Positions 1-6,191 of a stretch of DNA of 8,486 nt are shown here, piece by piece. Where the stretch lies: contig CACZON010000010.1 in assembly GCA_902782805.1 (NCBI GenBank), forward strand, positions 1-8,486. The letters run 5' to 3'. The notes below the pieces were generated by a model. The model did no database searches and was not told the origin of the DNA. It saw nothing but the letters and a program-made list of their open reading frames with translations. Position numbers and translations under genes: made by a program. Source of the DNA: Oscillospiraceae bacterium (GTDB lineage Bacteria; Bacillota; Clostridia; Oscillospirales; Acutalibacteraceae). Position 1 is the first letter of the stretch, and each line of letters starts with the position of its first letter.

Positions 1-20
1 TTTCGCCGCCGAAGACGCGA

Positions 21-46
21 AAAAGCCCGGGAGCCCCCGGGCTTTT
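21..46 (-). terminator. Rho-independent terminator downstream of mscL
   Basis: A perfect 11-bp inverted repeat, AAAAGCCCGGG at 21-31 and CCCGGGCTTTT at 36-46, encloses a 4-base loop. Read on the minus strand the stem ends in a run of five T. It starts 30 bp after the mscL stop codon, so it most likely ends the mscL transcript and perhaps the whole apbE-rnfD-mscL unit. The plus-strand side also has four T, so it could work in both directions for a gene beyond the left edge. Confidence 0.85.
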
Positions 47-76
47 CGTTTGCGGACCGACTTTGTTTCGGATTCC

Positions 77-469
77 TTATTTTTCCTTGATCAGATCTCT
101 GATTTCGGTCAGGAGCTTCTCTTCCGCAGAGGGCTCCGGATCGGGATCCGGCTCTTCTTCCTTCTTGCGCTTCACCTTGTTGAAGGCCTTTACGACCAGG
201 AAGATGACGAACGCTACCAGCAGGAAGTCGATGATCGCCTGGATAAACGCGCCGTAGGCGAGAACGATCGCGTCGTCCCCCTCGCCCTTTACGATCGCGA
301 GTTCCGCGATGCTGCTCGCGCCGAAGATCATCGAAATCGCCGGCATGATGACGTCGTTGACCAGGGCGGTGACGATCTTTCCGAACGCGCCGCCGATGAC
401 AACGGCGACCGCCAGATCGAGAACGTTGCCGCGGCTGATAAACTCTTTGAATTCCTTAAACAGCTTCAT
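77..469 (-). CDS. mscL: Large-conductance mechanosensitive channel MscL
   Basis: This is a 130-residue homo-oligomeric channel of the cytoplasmic membrane that opens under high membrane tension and releases solutes during osmotic downshock. The N-terminus has the family's amphipathic segment and signature (MKLFKEFKEFISRGNVLDLA), followed by the first transmembrane helix with the glycine-rich VAVVIGGAFGKIV stretch (about 20-45). A periplasmic-type loop and a second helix (about 70-98) follow, then a basic patch, an acidic Pro-rich linker (about 104-114) and a short C-terminal helix. Length is normal for the family. An ATG 18 bp upstream (487) is possible in frame, but it would bury the Shine-Dalgarno AAAGGAG that sits about 9 bp before the ATG at 469, so 469 is preferred. 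It lies 50 bp after rnfD with no clear terminator between, so co-transcription is possible. Confidence 0.97.
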   Translation of the reverse strand: MKLFKEFKEFISRGNVLDLAVAVVIGGAFGKIVTALVNDVIMPAISMIFGASSIAELAIVKGEGDDAIVLAYGAFIQAIIDFLLVAFVIFLVVKAFNKVKRKKEEEPDPDPEPSAEEKLLTEIRDLIKEK

Positions 470-492
470 GATTTTTTCTCCTTTCATTTTTT

Positions 493-514
493 ATGTATTT
501 AAAAACAAATACAT
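493..514. repeat. AT-rich perfect inverted repeat between rnfD and mscL
   Basis: ATGTATTT (493-500) and AAATACAT (507-514) form a perfect 8-bp inverted repeat around a 6-base spacer, in the 50-bp gap between rnfD and mscL. On the plus strand it is followed by six further T (515-520), giving a terminator-like shape facing the wrong way for both neighbours. On the minus strand it is followed by A residues and sits 24 bp before the mscL start. It could be an operator or mRNA structure controlling mscL, a terminator for antisense transcripts, or chance in an AT-rich spacer. Confidence 0.4.
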
Positions 515-519
515 TTTTT

Positions 520-1479
520 TCAGGCGGCTTTTCCACCGCGAAAACGCGATCTTACGCCGAACGGCCGCGCAATCGCGATGCGATCGATCAGCGGCGTGAG
601 CAGATTCATCAGTAAAATCGCGATACCCGTGCCTTCCGGCAGCGGGGTCAGGATCCGGATCAGCATCGTAACGAGTCCGCAGCCGAACGCGTAAATCAGC
701 TGGCCCTTAAAAGTAACGGGCGAGGTCGTATAATCGGTCGCCATAAAGATCGCGCCGAGCAGCAGTCCGCCCGAGCAGAGCTCCGTCAGGATATTTCTCC
801 CGGCGATCAGCGAGATCAGCGCCGCCGTGCCGAGAAACACCGCCGGGATCACAGGGGTGATCACCCGCCGGGCGGTCAGATAGATCCCGCCCAGAATCAG
901 CGCTCCCGCGCAGGTTTCACCGATGCTTCCGCCGTGCAGGCCGACGATCAGTTCCGGAATTCCCGGCGTTTCTGCCGAATTTATCGTGGAAACGTTCGCA
1001 AGCGGGGTCGCCGTTGTTGCGGCGTCCGCGCTGCCGAGATAGCCGAAGGCTTTCGTCCAGGCGGTCATCCGGCCGGGAAAAATCAGCGTAAGGACGGCCC
1101 ATCCTGCAAGCGCCGGGTTTACATAATTCTTTCCGAGCCCGCCGAACAGCATTTTTACAAAGAAGATCGCGGCGACCGCGCCGATGAGGATCAGCGGCGG
1201 ATACAGCGAAACGGGAACGGTCAGCGCGAGCAGTACCCCGGTAACGACCGCGCTCAGATCGCCTGCACTGTTCTTCCGCTTCAGAAGCTTGCAGGCAGCG
1301 AATTCCACCGCGGCGCAGGCGGCGGCGGAGATGCAGATCAGCAAAAACGACCGCGCGCCGAAAATCACGAGCGCGGCGATCACCGCCGGCGTCAGGGAAA
1401 GGATCACGTCGAGCATGATCCGGCGGGTAGAAGATCCGGCGTGAAGGAACGGCGCGCCGGACAGCATGCGGTCATCCAT
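520..1479 (-). CDS. rnfD: RnfD-type electron transport complex subunit D (NqrB/RnfD family)
   Basis: This is a 319-residue polytopic membrane subunit that carries flavin in Rnf-type electron-transfer complexes. Family signatures are clear: GGLGKNYVNPALAGWAVL (113-130), the FP..MTAW segment (134-141), GETCAGALILGGIYL (187-201) and FMATDYTTSP (245-254). The site where ApbE attaches FMN through a phosphoester bond is recognisable as D152-A-A-T155-T-A-T158, with Thr158 the expected acceptor; the usual Gly before Ala is Thr here. About eight to ten hydrophobic segments are visible. A longer reading from 1536 exists, but AAGGAGG lies 8 bp before the ATG at 1479, which fixes the start and gives an 8-bp overlap with the end of rnfC. 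No rnfG, E, A or B follows; the next gene is mscL. Confidence 0.95.
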   Translation of the reverse strand: MDDRMLSGAPFLHAGSSTRRIMLDVILSLTPAVIAALVIFGARSFLLICISAAACAAVEFAACKLLKRKNSAGDLSAVVTGVLLALTVPVSLYPPLILIGAVAAIFFVKMLFGGLGKNYVNPALAGWAVLTLIFPGRMTAWTKAFGYLGSADAATTATPLANVSTINSAETPGIPELIVGLHGGSIGETCAGALILGGIYLTARRVITPVIPAVFLGTAALISLIAGRNILTELCSGGLLLGAIFMATDYTTSPVTFKGQLIYAFGCGLVTMLIRILTPLPEGTGIAILLMNLLTPLIDRIAIARPFGVRSRFRGGKAA

Positions 1480-2851
1480 TCTCCTCGCCTCCTTTTCCGC
1501 GTTCCGTGTCGTTTTTCCGAGCCGGTGTTTCCGCACCCGGCAGCGCCGCGGCGCGGCGGATCGCGTCGGTCAGCCGACGGTTTGCCGGGCAGACGCAGGC
1601 GCAGGCGCCGCAGTACGTACAGGCGTCCGCATGCAGACGGCGCAGCGCCGAAAGATTGCCCGAGGCAGCCGCTTTTTCGATTAAAGCCGGCGCCAGCCGC
1701 ATCGGGCAGACGCGCGCGCATCTCCCGCAGCGGATGCAGGCGCTCTCCTCCCGTTCGGCGGAATCTTTTTCGGAAAACGCCAGGATCGCGGTATCCGCCT
1801 TGACAATCGGCGCGGTCATCACGCGCAGCGCTTTGCCGGATACCGGCCCGCCGACCAGCAGATTTCCCGGTTCGGCGGAAAACCCGCCGCAGAATTCAAT
1901 GATATCGGAAATGCGCGCGCCGATCGGAACCAGTACGTTCGCCGGCGCATAGATCGCGGAGCCGCTCACCGTGATCCGTTTGGAAACGAGCGGCATTCCG
2001 GTTTTCAGGTATTTGGCGATCAAGACGACCGAATCGATCGTCATTACGATACAGCCGACGTCCCCCGGCAGCTTTCCGGGCGGCACTTCGCGGTCCGTGC
2101 ACGCCTTGATCAACGTTTTTTCCTCGCCCTGCGGATAAACCGACGGCAGCGTCAGGATCCGGACTTCGTCGTCGGGATCGTATTCCTCGTTGTCGGCGAT
2201 CTCGCCGAGGATTTTCGCCGCTTCCGGATTGTTCTCCTCCACCGCGATGATCACGCGGTGGACGTTCAGGAAGCTTTTGATCGCATAGACGCCCTCCAAA
2301 ACCGAGCGCGATTCCTCGAGGGCGCAGCGGTAAGCGCAGGTCAGGTAGGGCTCGGATTCGATCGCGTTGATGATCAGAGTATCCGCCTGCCGCGCGGGAT
2401 TGAGCTTGATATGGGTCGGGAAGCCATCGCCGCCGGGATCGACCAGGCCGGATTCCCGGATCGCCGCGGCAAACCCTTCCGCGTCCGTCACGATCGGCGG
2501 TCGCAGGTTCGGCAGGGATTCCATCTTCCCGTCGGATTGGATCCAGATCGCTTCGCCCATCTCTCCCGAAGAAGACTCCGTCGCCGCGATCTGAAGGACC
2601 GTTCCGGAAACGCTCGCGTGAACCGGTACGGAAAACGGATCGTCGGTATCGCCGATCTTCTGGCCGCGCCATACGCGGTCGCCTTTTCGGACAAGCGCCC
2701 TGCACACAGCGCCGGAGCTCTGGCGCAGCGGGATGATACAGATCTCGGGCGCCGGCATCGTCACCGTTTTTTCGCGCGCGGTGGTCCTGTGCGCCGGCAG
2801 ACGGATTCCGCCGTGGGTCTTAAAGGGTCGGACGGGAAACTCCGGACGCAA
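1472..2851 (-). CDS. rnfC: RnfC-type electron transport complex subunit C
   Basis: This 459-residue peripheral subunit, in Rnf complexes, binds NADH, FMN and two [4Fe-4S] clusters on the cytoplasmic face. Seen here: the N-terminal RnfC barrel-sandwich domain (KTHGG at 11-15; VRKGDRVWRGQKIG at 54-67), an FMN/NADH-binding Rossmann-type region (PGGDGFPTHIKL at 139-150, ESEPYLT at 165-171), an SLBB-like region (about 290-325) and two ferredoxin motifs, C372-C375-C378-C382 and C411-C414-C417-C421. Length is normal for a short RnfC without the long Ala-rich C-terminal tail of proteobacterial forms. The start is TTG at 2851; the GGGAG of a Shine-Dalgarno lies 9 bp upstream and overlaps the stop of the preceding Gx gene. 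The first in-frame ATG (residue 32) would cut into the conserved N-terminus. The flavin-loop sequence differs from the usual GLGGAGFPT form. Confidence 0.95.
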   Translation of the reverse strand: MRPEFPVRPFKTHGGIRLPAHRTTAREKTVTMPAPEICIIPLRQSSGAVCRALVRKGDRVWRGQKIGDTDDPFSVPVHASVSGTVLQIAATESSSGEMGEAIWIQSDGKMESLPNLRPPIVTDAEGFAAAIRESGLVDPGGDGFPTHIKLNPARQADTLIINAIESEPYLTCAYRCALEESRSVLEGVYAIKSFLNVHRVIIAVEENNPEAAKILGEIADNEEYDPDDEVRILTLPSVYPQGEEKTLIKACTDREVPPGKLPGDVGCIVMTIDSVVLIAKYLKTGMPLVSKRITVSGSAIYAPANVLVPIGARISDIIEFCGGFSAEPGNLLVGGPVSGKALRVMTAPIVKADTAILAFSEKDSAEREESACIRCGRCARVCPMRLAPALIEKAAASGNLSALRRLHADACTYCGACACVCPANRRLTDAIRRAAALPGAETPARKNDTERGKGGEENG

Positions 2852-2857
2852 GCGAAA

Positions 2858-3379
2858 TCACTCCCTTTCGAGCTTTTCCAAAAGCGGCAGAACCGCTCTC
2901 AGAAGCAATCCGGTCAGCGTCCCGGTTGCAGCGCTTAAGACGCAGAGCCAGGGGGCGTACCAGAGCATGGTTTTTGAAGTAAGGAAATACGCGCAGAGAA
3001 GCTGCGCCGCGTTATGGGCAAACGCGCCGGAAACACCGACTCCGATCAGCCCGAATTTTTTCGTTTTGAAAAGGAAATACATGACGGCGGTACTCAGCAC
3101 TCCGCCCGCAAGGCTCAGCGCCATTGCGGTAAAGCCGCGGGTAACGCCGGCAAAAAGGCCTTTCAGCACCGCGATCAGAAGCGCGGGCAGCAAGCCCTGA
3201 GAGGACGCAACGAACATCGTTACGATATTGGAAAGCCCGAGCTTCGCCCCGGGAGGCATCATCGGCAGCGGCGGCAGAAGGCCTTCCAGGAAGGACAGCA
3301 CCAGCGCCAGCGCCGCAAAGATCCCGATCGCAGCGATCCTTCGCGCCGATCTTACCTTTTTCTCATCCCGTAACCGCAT
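2858..3379 (-). CDS. Gx transporter family membrane protein (formerly heptaprenyl diphosphate synthase component I)
   Basis: This 173-residue integral membrane protein has five or so hydrophobic segments and the family signatures PPGAKLGLSN (42-51), a Gly/Arg region (KGLFAGVTRGF, 73-83), AGGVLSTAVMYF (91-102) and SGAFAHNAAQL (117-127). The old family name, heptaprenyl diphosphate synthase component I, does not imply prenyl synthase activity; the fold resembles ECF-type substrate-binding membrane components. The family is commonly found next to NusG domain II proteins and apbE in Firmicutes, as here, and a role in moving or binding a flavin or quinone-related compound is inference. ATG at 3379 is chosen over the TTG just before it. 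It overlaps the end of the NusG_II gene by 17 bp and ends 6 bp before rnfC. An AGGGAG lies rather far (about 15 bp) upstream, so translational coupling is likely. Confidence 0.93.
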   Translation of the reverse strand: MRLRDEKKVRSARRIAAIGIFAALALVLSFLEGLLPPLPMMPPGAKLGLSNIVTMFVASSQGLLPALLIAVLKGLFAGVTRGFTAMALSLAGGVLSTAVMYFLFKTKKFGLIGVGVSGAFAHNAAQLLCAYFLTSKTMLWYAPWLCVLSAATGTLTGLLLRAVLPLLEKLERE

Positions 3380-3743
3380 CAACCGCTTTTTTCTCTCCCT
3401 CTACCGTAACCGCAACTCTCGCCGGAAGACAGACCGCCGTCTCGCCGGTTTTCGAAAGCTTTCCGAACCGGACGCAAAGCCGGTCCGGACATTCCGAATG
3501 CAGAAACCAGACCGCTCCGTTTTCTGCCGCAATCGTAACCGGAACCGCGCCGCCGATCTCGTATTCACGGTAGGGAAGGTCCTCCGAAAGCCGGAAGTAA
3601 CTGATCGTTTCTCCGTCTTTTTCGATCCGCGCGAAACGTTCTTCCCCCGCGCTGCCGCGCATCCGAAAGAAAAGCGCTGCGGCCGCGATAAGAAGCAGCA
3701 CCGCGATCAGAACGGCATCCGCCTTGGAAAAGAGTTTTTTCAT
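3363..3743 (-). CDS. NusG domain II-containing membrane-anchored protein
   Basis: This 126-residue protein has an N-terminal transmembrane anchor (about 9-27) after a short Lys-rich start, followed by a single extracytoplasmic NusG domain II (about 33-120). The family mark is the cysteine pattern S-E-C85-P-D-x-x-C90 and a third cysteine in VCLP (C105), all kept here. It is not the transcription factor NusG: the NGN and KOW domains are absent, and NusG_II proteins of this type sit next to Gx and ApbE proteins in Firmicutes redox loci. Its biochemical role is unknown. The start shares an ATGA overlap with the apbE stop, and the Shine-Dalgarno is weak, which fits translational coupling. The cysteines may form a disulfide or bind a metal; that is inference. 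Confidence 0.92.
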   Translation of the reverse strand: MKKLFSKADAVLIAVLLLIAAAALFFRMRGSAGEERFARIEKDGETISYFRLSEDLPYREYEIGGAVPVTIAAENGAVWFLHSECPDRLCVRFGKLSKTGETAVCLPARVAVTVEGEKKAVDAVTG

Positions 3744-4783
3744 TGCCGATTCACCCGGTAACCTTCCCCGGTGAGCGTAAAATCAAGCCCGCCGAACACG
3801 AGAATCTCGCCGTCCGGCAGAACGAACACCGCGCCTGCGCCGTATTCCTCCAGAAGCGCGCGGCTTTTCTCCGCGCCGAGCGCGAAGCAGGCCGTTGAAA
3901 GCATATCCGAAAGTGCGCCGCCTTTCGCGGCGACCGTCGCCGAGACGACCTCGCTTTTGACGGAATAACCCGTTTCCGGATCGAGAATATGGCTGTATTT
4001 TACGCCGTTTTCGATAAAATATTTTTCATAGTCGCCCGAAGTCGAAACGAACGTTTCGCCCGGGACCGTTATATATCCGAGCGTTTCGGAAAGATCGCCC
4101 GCCGGATCTCGCACGGCGATCTTAAAATCGCTTCCGTCCGGCTTTTTTCCGAAAACTCCGATGCTCCCGCCGACGGAGACGACCGCCGCGCGCACGCCCT
4201 GTTCCCGGTAAGCCGAGACCGCCGCGTCGCAGGCGGCTCCCTTGCCGACCGCGCCGAGATCAATCCCGCAGCCTTCTTTCGAAAGGGCGGCGGAGTGCTC
4301 CGAAAGCTCCAGATATTCTGCCGAAACAAGCGGAAGAACCGCTTCGATTTTTTCCTTTTCCGGCGCATGCTCCGGATTCGAATCGAAATCCCAGAGCGCG
4401 CTCAGCGGCAGGATCGCCGGATCAAACGCGCCGCCCGATCGCCGCGAAAGCTCGAGCGCATCCGTAAGCAGCCGCTCGGTTTCGGGCGAAATTTCGACCG
4501 CTGCTTTTCCGGCGTTTTCGTTGAGCCGGGAAATCTCGGAGGAGGGGATCTTCCAGGAGATGCGAGCCTCCGTATCCGCTGCCGCCGAATAGCCGCTTTT
4601 CGCGGCCGCTTCGCCGTTCGCGCCGTAAATCGTCTGGCGCATCACGGAGCCCATTACGAAATTGGTCTGTTCATAAGGCGCTGTTTTTGCGCAGGAGCAC
4701 AGAAGCATCGCCGCGAGCGCCGAAAACAGCAGACCGAAGCGGCGGACGCGCTGATTCGCTCTGTTTTTTCCTGCGTGTTTCAT
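3740..4783 (-). CDS. apbE: ApbE family FAD:protein FMN transferase lipoprotein
   Basis: This enzyme uses FAD to attach FMN covalently to a Thr/Ser of target proteins such as RnfD, RnfG and NqrB/C on the outer face of the membrane. The 347-residue product has a basic N-terminus, a hydrophobic segment and a lipobox ending at Cys31 (LLCSC), so it is predicted to be membrane-anchored. ApbE motifs in order: FVMGSVMRQT (42-51), SSEISRLNENAG (81-92), GGAFDPAILPL (117-127), IDLGAVGKG (174-182), VSVGGSIGVFG (202-212), VSTSGDYEKYF (246-256), YSHILDPETGY (263-273, His265 and Asp268) and SDMLSTACFALG (292-303, Asp293). A longer reading to 4912 is rejected because it would cover the promoter and upstream terminator; GGGAG lies about 7 bp before the ATG at 4783. 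It is the first gene of the redox operon, and RnfD encoded four genes downstream is its likely substrate. Confidence 0.96.
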   Translation of the reverse strand: MKHAGKNRANQRVRRFGLLFSALAAMLLCSCAKTAPYEQTNFVMGSVMRQTIYGANGEAAAKSGYSAAADTEARISWKIPSSEISRLNENAGKAAVEISPETERLLTDALELSRRSGGAFDPAILPLSALWDFDSNPEHAPEKEKIEAVLPLVSAEYLELSEHSAALSKEGCGIDLGAVGKGAACDAAVSAYREQGVRAAVVSVGGSIGVFGKKPDGSDFKIAVRDPAGDLSETLGYITVPGETFVSTSGDYEKYFIENGVKYSHILDPETGYSVKSEVVSATVAAKGGALSDMLSTACFALGAEKSRALLEEYGAGAVFVLPDGEILVFGGLDFTLTGEGYRVNRQ

Positions 4784-4814
4784 TTTCGGCTCCCGGTATT
4801 TCGTGATTTTCTTT

Positions 4815-4843
4815 ATCATAGCACAAAAGCGCCGAAATGAGAA
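4815..4843 (-). promoter_or_regulatory. Vegetative-type promoter for the apbE-rnfCD operon
   Basis: On the minus strand TTCTCA (4838-4843) is followed after exactly 17 bp by TATGAT (4815-4820), preceded by TG one base upstream to give an extended -10 (TGCTATGAT). It lies about 32 bp before the apbE start and just past the terminator of the preceding esterase gene, so the five-gene redox operon has its own start. Predicted by eye only. Confidence 0.65.
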
Positions 4844-4881
4844 TATTTTTCGAATAAAACGAAAGATTTTTTTCGAAAAGA

Positions 4882-4909
4882 AAAGCACGGCGCCGAAACG
4901 CCGTGCTTT
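4882..4909 (-). terminator. Rho-independent terminator of the esterase gene
   Basis: An 11-bp perfect stem, AAAGCACGGCG (4882-4892) with CGCCGTGCTTT (4899-4909), has a 6-base loop. On the minus strand it is followed by TTTTCTTTTC. It begins 18 bp after the esterase stop codon and separates that gene from the apbE promoter. Confidence 0.88.
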
Positions 4910-4927
4910 CAAAATCGCGTTTTGTCC

Positions 4928-6118
4928 TTATCTGAACAGCCGCTGTACGAAATGATGCATCGAGAATCTCCAGACGTCCCACTCATGGTGACCGGGGTAG
5001 GAGCGGTATTCGATATTGTAGCCCCGATCGGCGAACGCTTTGACCTGCGCGCTCGTGAATTCATGGCGCGGATCGTCGCTTCCGCAGGTGACGAACGTCT
5101 TTTTCATGATCGCGTTGTAATGCTCCGCGCTCGAGAACAGCTCGGAATAATCAAAGCGGCCGGAGAGAGATTCTCCCTCAACGGTAAATCCGCCGCCGCT
5201 GCTGAACTGTCCGAGATTGGCGAAGAGGTCGGTATGCCCGTAAACGATGCCGCGCGCCTGTCCGCCGCCGAGCGATACGCCGAAAACGGCGCGGGATTCG
5301 CGATCGGCGATCGTGCGGAATTTTCCGTCGATAAAGGGAACGATCTCTTTGCAGAACAGCTCGTTGAAATCCAGGTCGAAATAGCGGCCGTCCGGCTGTT
5401 CCTGCGCGATCACGCCGCCCGGGCAGACCGCGATCATCTCTTCGATCTTTCCCGAAGCGATCAGGTTATCGAGCATATAATTGAGCTTGCCCTGCCAGAT
5501 CCAGGCGGTTTCGTTTTCGCCGCCGCCGGGCAGGCAGTAGAGGACGGGATAGCGTTTTTCGGGCTCCTCGTCGTATTTCGGCGGGGTATAGACGACCACG
5601 CTGCGGACGCGGCCGACCGATTCGGAATACATCAGCTCGAAACGAACGCTGCCGTGGGGAACGTTTTTCGCGTCGATAAAATCGAAGCGCGTATCGGGGA
5701 CCTCGATATAATTGAGGACCTCGAAGGAGCCGTAGCCGAAGGGAAGGCAGGGATTGAGCGTCTTCACGCCGTCGACGATAAACTGAATATAATGGAATCC
5801 GGGATGAACGTCGGTCACCGTTACGCGCCAATAGCCGTCGTCGCCCTTTTTCATCTCATAGGTACCGGGCATCGAACCGCCCGTGCCGGCGAGCTGAACC
5901 GATTTTGCGTTCTCGGCAAAAATCGAAACCTCAAAGCTGCCGTCTTCGAAATACTTGACGCCGGGTTCCGCCTCGTAGGGATCCGGGGGAAATTTCGGCG
6001 CGATCACCTTATTGCCGATCGGGGGGATCGCCGGGGTAGCCGTTTTCTTTTTGCGGATGGATTCAAAATCCAGAATATGGGAATACATCGTCTGATTTGC
6101 TTTGAATTCACTGCTCAT
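4928..6118 (-). CDS. Alpha/beta-hydrolase esterase with N-terminal immunoglobulin-like (CBM48-like) domain
   Basis: This 396-residue protein resembles the enterochelin-esterase / carbohydrate-esterase family 1 (feruloyl or acetyl-xylan esterase) group. Residues about 50-140 look like an E-set/CBM48-type domain (YFEDGSFEVSIFAENAKSVQLAG-like pattern at 57-79, split by aromatic residues), and residues about 155-396 form the esterase domain. The nucleophile elbow is G280-V-S282-L-G284, and the C-terminal PGHHEWDVWR (375-384) supplies the catalytic His, most likely His378; Asp348 or Asp349 may be the acid. An oxyanion-region CLPGGGE lies at 195-201. No signal peptide is seen, so it should act in the cytoplasm on an imported ester, for example a sugar or plant-derived ester; the substrate cannot be told from sequence. 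GGAG sits 8 bp before the ATG. It is a one-gene unit with its own promoter and terminator. Confidence 0.87.
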   Translation of the reverse strand: MSSEFKANQTMYSHILDFESIRKKKTATPAIPPIGNKVIAPKFPPDPYEAEPGVKYFEDGSFEVSIFAENAKSVQLAGTGGSMPGTYEMKKGDDGYWRVTVTDVHPGFHYIQFIVDGVKTLNPCLPFGYGSFEVLNYIEVPDTRFDFIDAKNVPHGSVRFELMYSESVGRVRSVVVYTPPKYDEEPEKRYPVLYCLPGGGENETAWIWQGKLNYMLDNLIASGKIEEMIAVCPGGVIAQEQPDGRYFDLDFNELFCKEIVPFIDGKFRTIADRESRAVFGVSLGGGQARGIVYGHTDLFANLGQFSSGGGFTVEGESLSGRFDYSELFSSAEHYNAIMKKTFVTCGSDDPRHEFTSAQVKAFADRGYNIEYRSYPGHHEWDVWRFSMHHFVQRLFR

Positions 6119-6151
6119 GGCCGTATCTCCTTTTTTCTTGCTGATAACAAC

Positions 6152-6180
6152 AGTATATCAACGATTGAAAAAAAGGTCAA
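6152..6180 (-). promoter_or_regulatory. Strong vegetative-type promoter for the esterase gene
   Basis: On the minus strand TTGACC (6175-6180), then a 17-bp spacer containing an eight-T run, then TATACT (6152-6157), with TG placed for an extended -10 (TGATATACT). This is five of six matches at each hexamer. It lies 34 bp before the esterase ATG and begins only 11 bp past the end of spoVAD, which sets the esterase apart from sporulation control. Confidence 0.75.
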
Positions 6181-6191
6181 CCGGGAAATCA

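Noticed and set aside
934..1803. A 289-residue plus-strand open frame opposite rnfD and rnfC.
   Set aside because: The translation is Arg/Gly-rich with no domain, and the opposite strand encodes clear RnfD and RnfC motifs.
2858..3379. Possible annotation as a functional heptaprenyl diphosphate synthase subunit.
   Set aside because: The family name is historical. The protein is an integral membrane protein without the Asp-rich motifs of prenyl synthases, and its neighbours are redox genes.
3363..3743. Possible annotation as transcription antitermination factor NusG.
   Set aside because: Only a NusG domain II after a transmembrane anchor is present; there is no NGN or KOW domain, so it cannot be the transcription factor.
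4784..4912. A 43-codon N-terminal extension of apbE.
   Set aside because: It would cover the promoter at 4815-4843 and one arm of the upstream terminator, and would put basic, Phe-rich sequence in front of a normal lipoprotein signal. The ATG at 4783 has its own ribosome-binding site.
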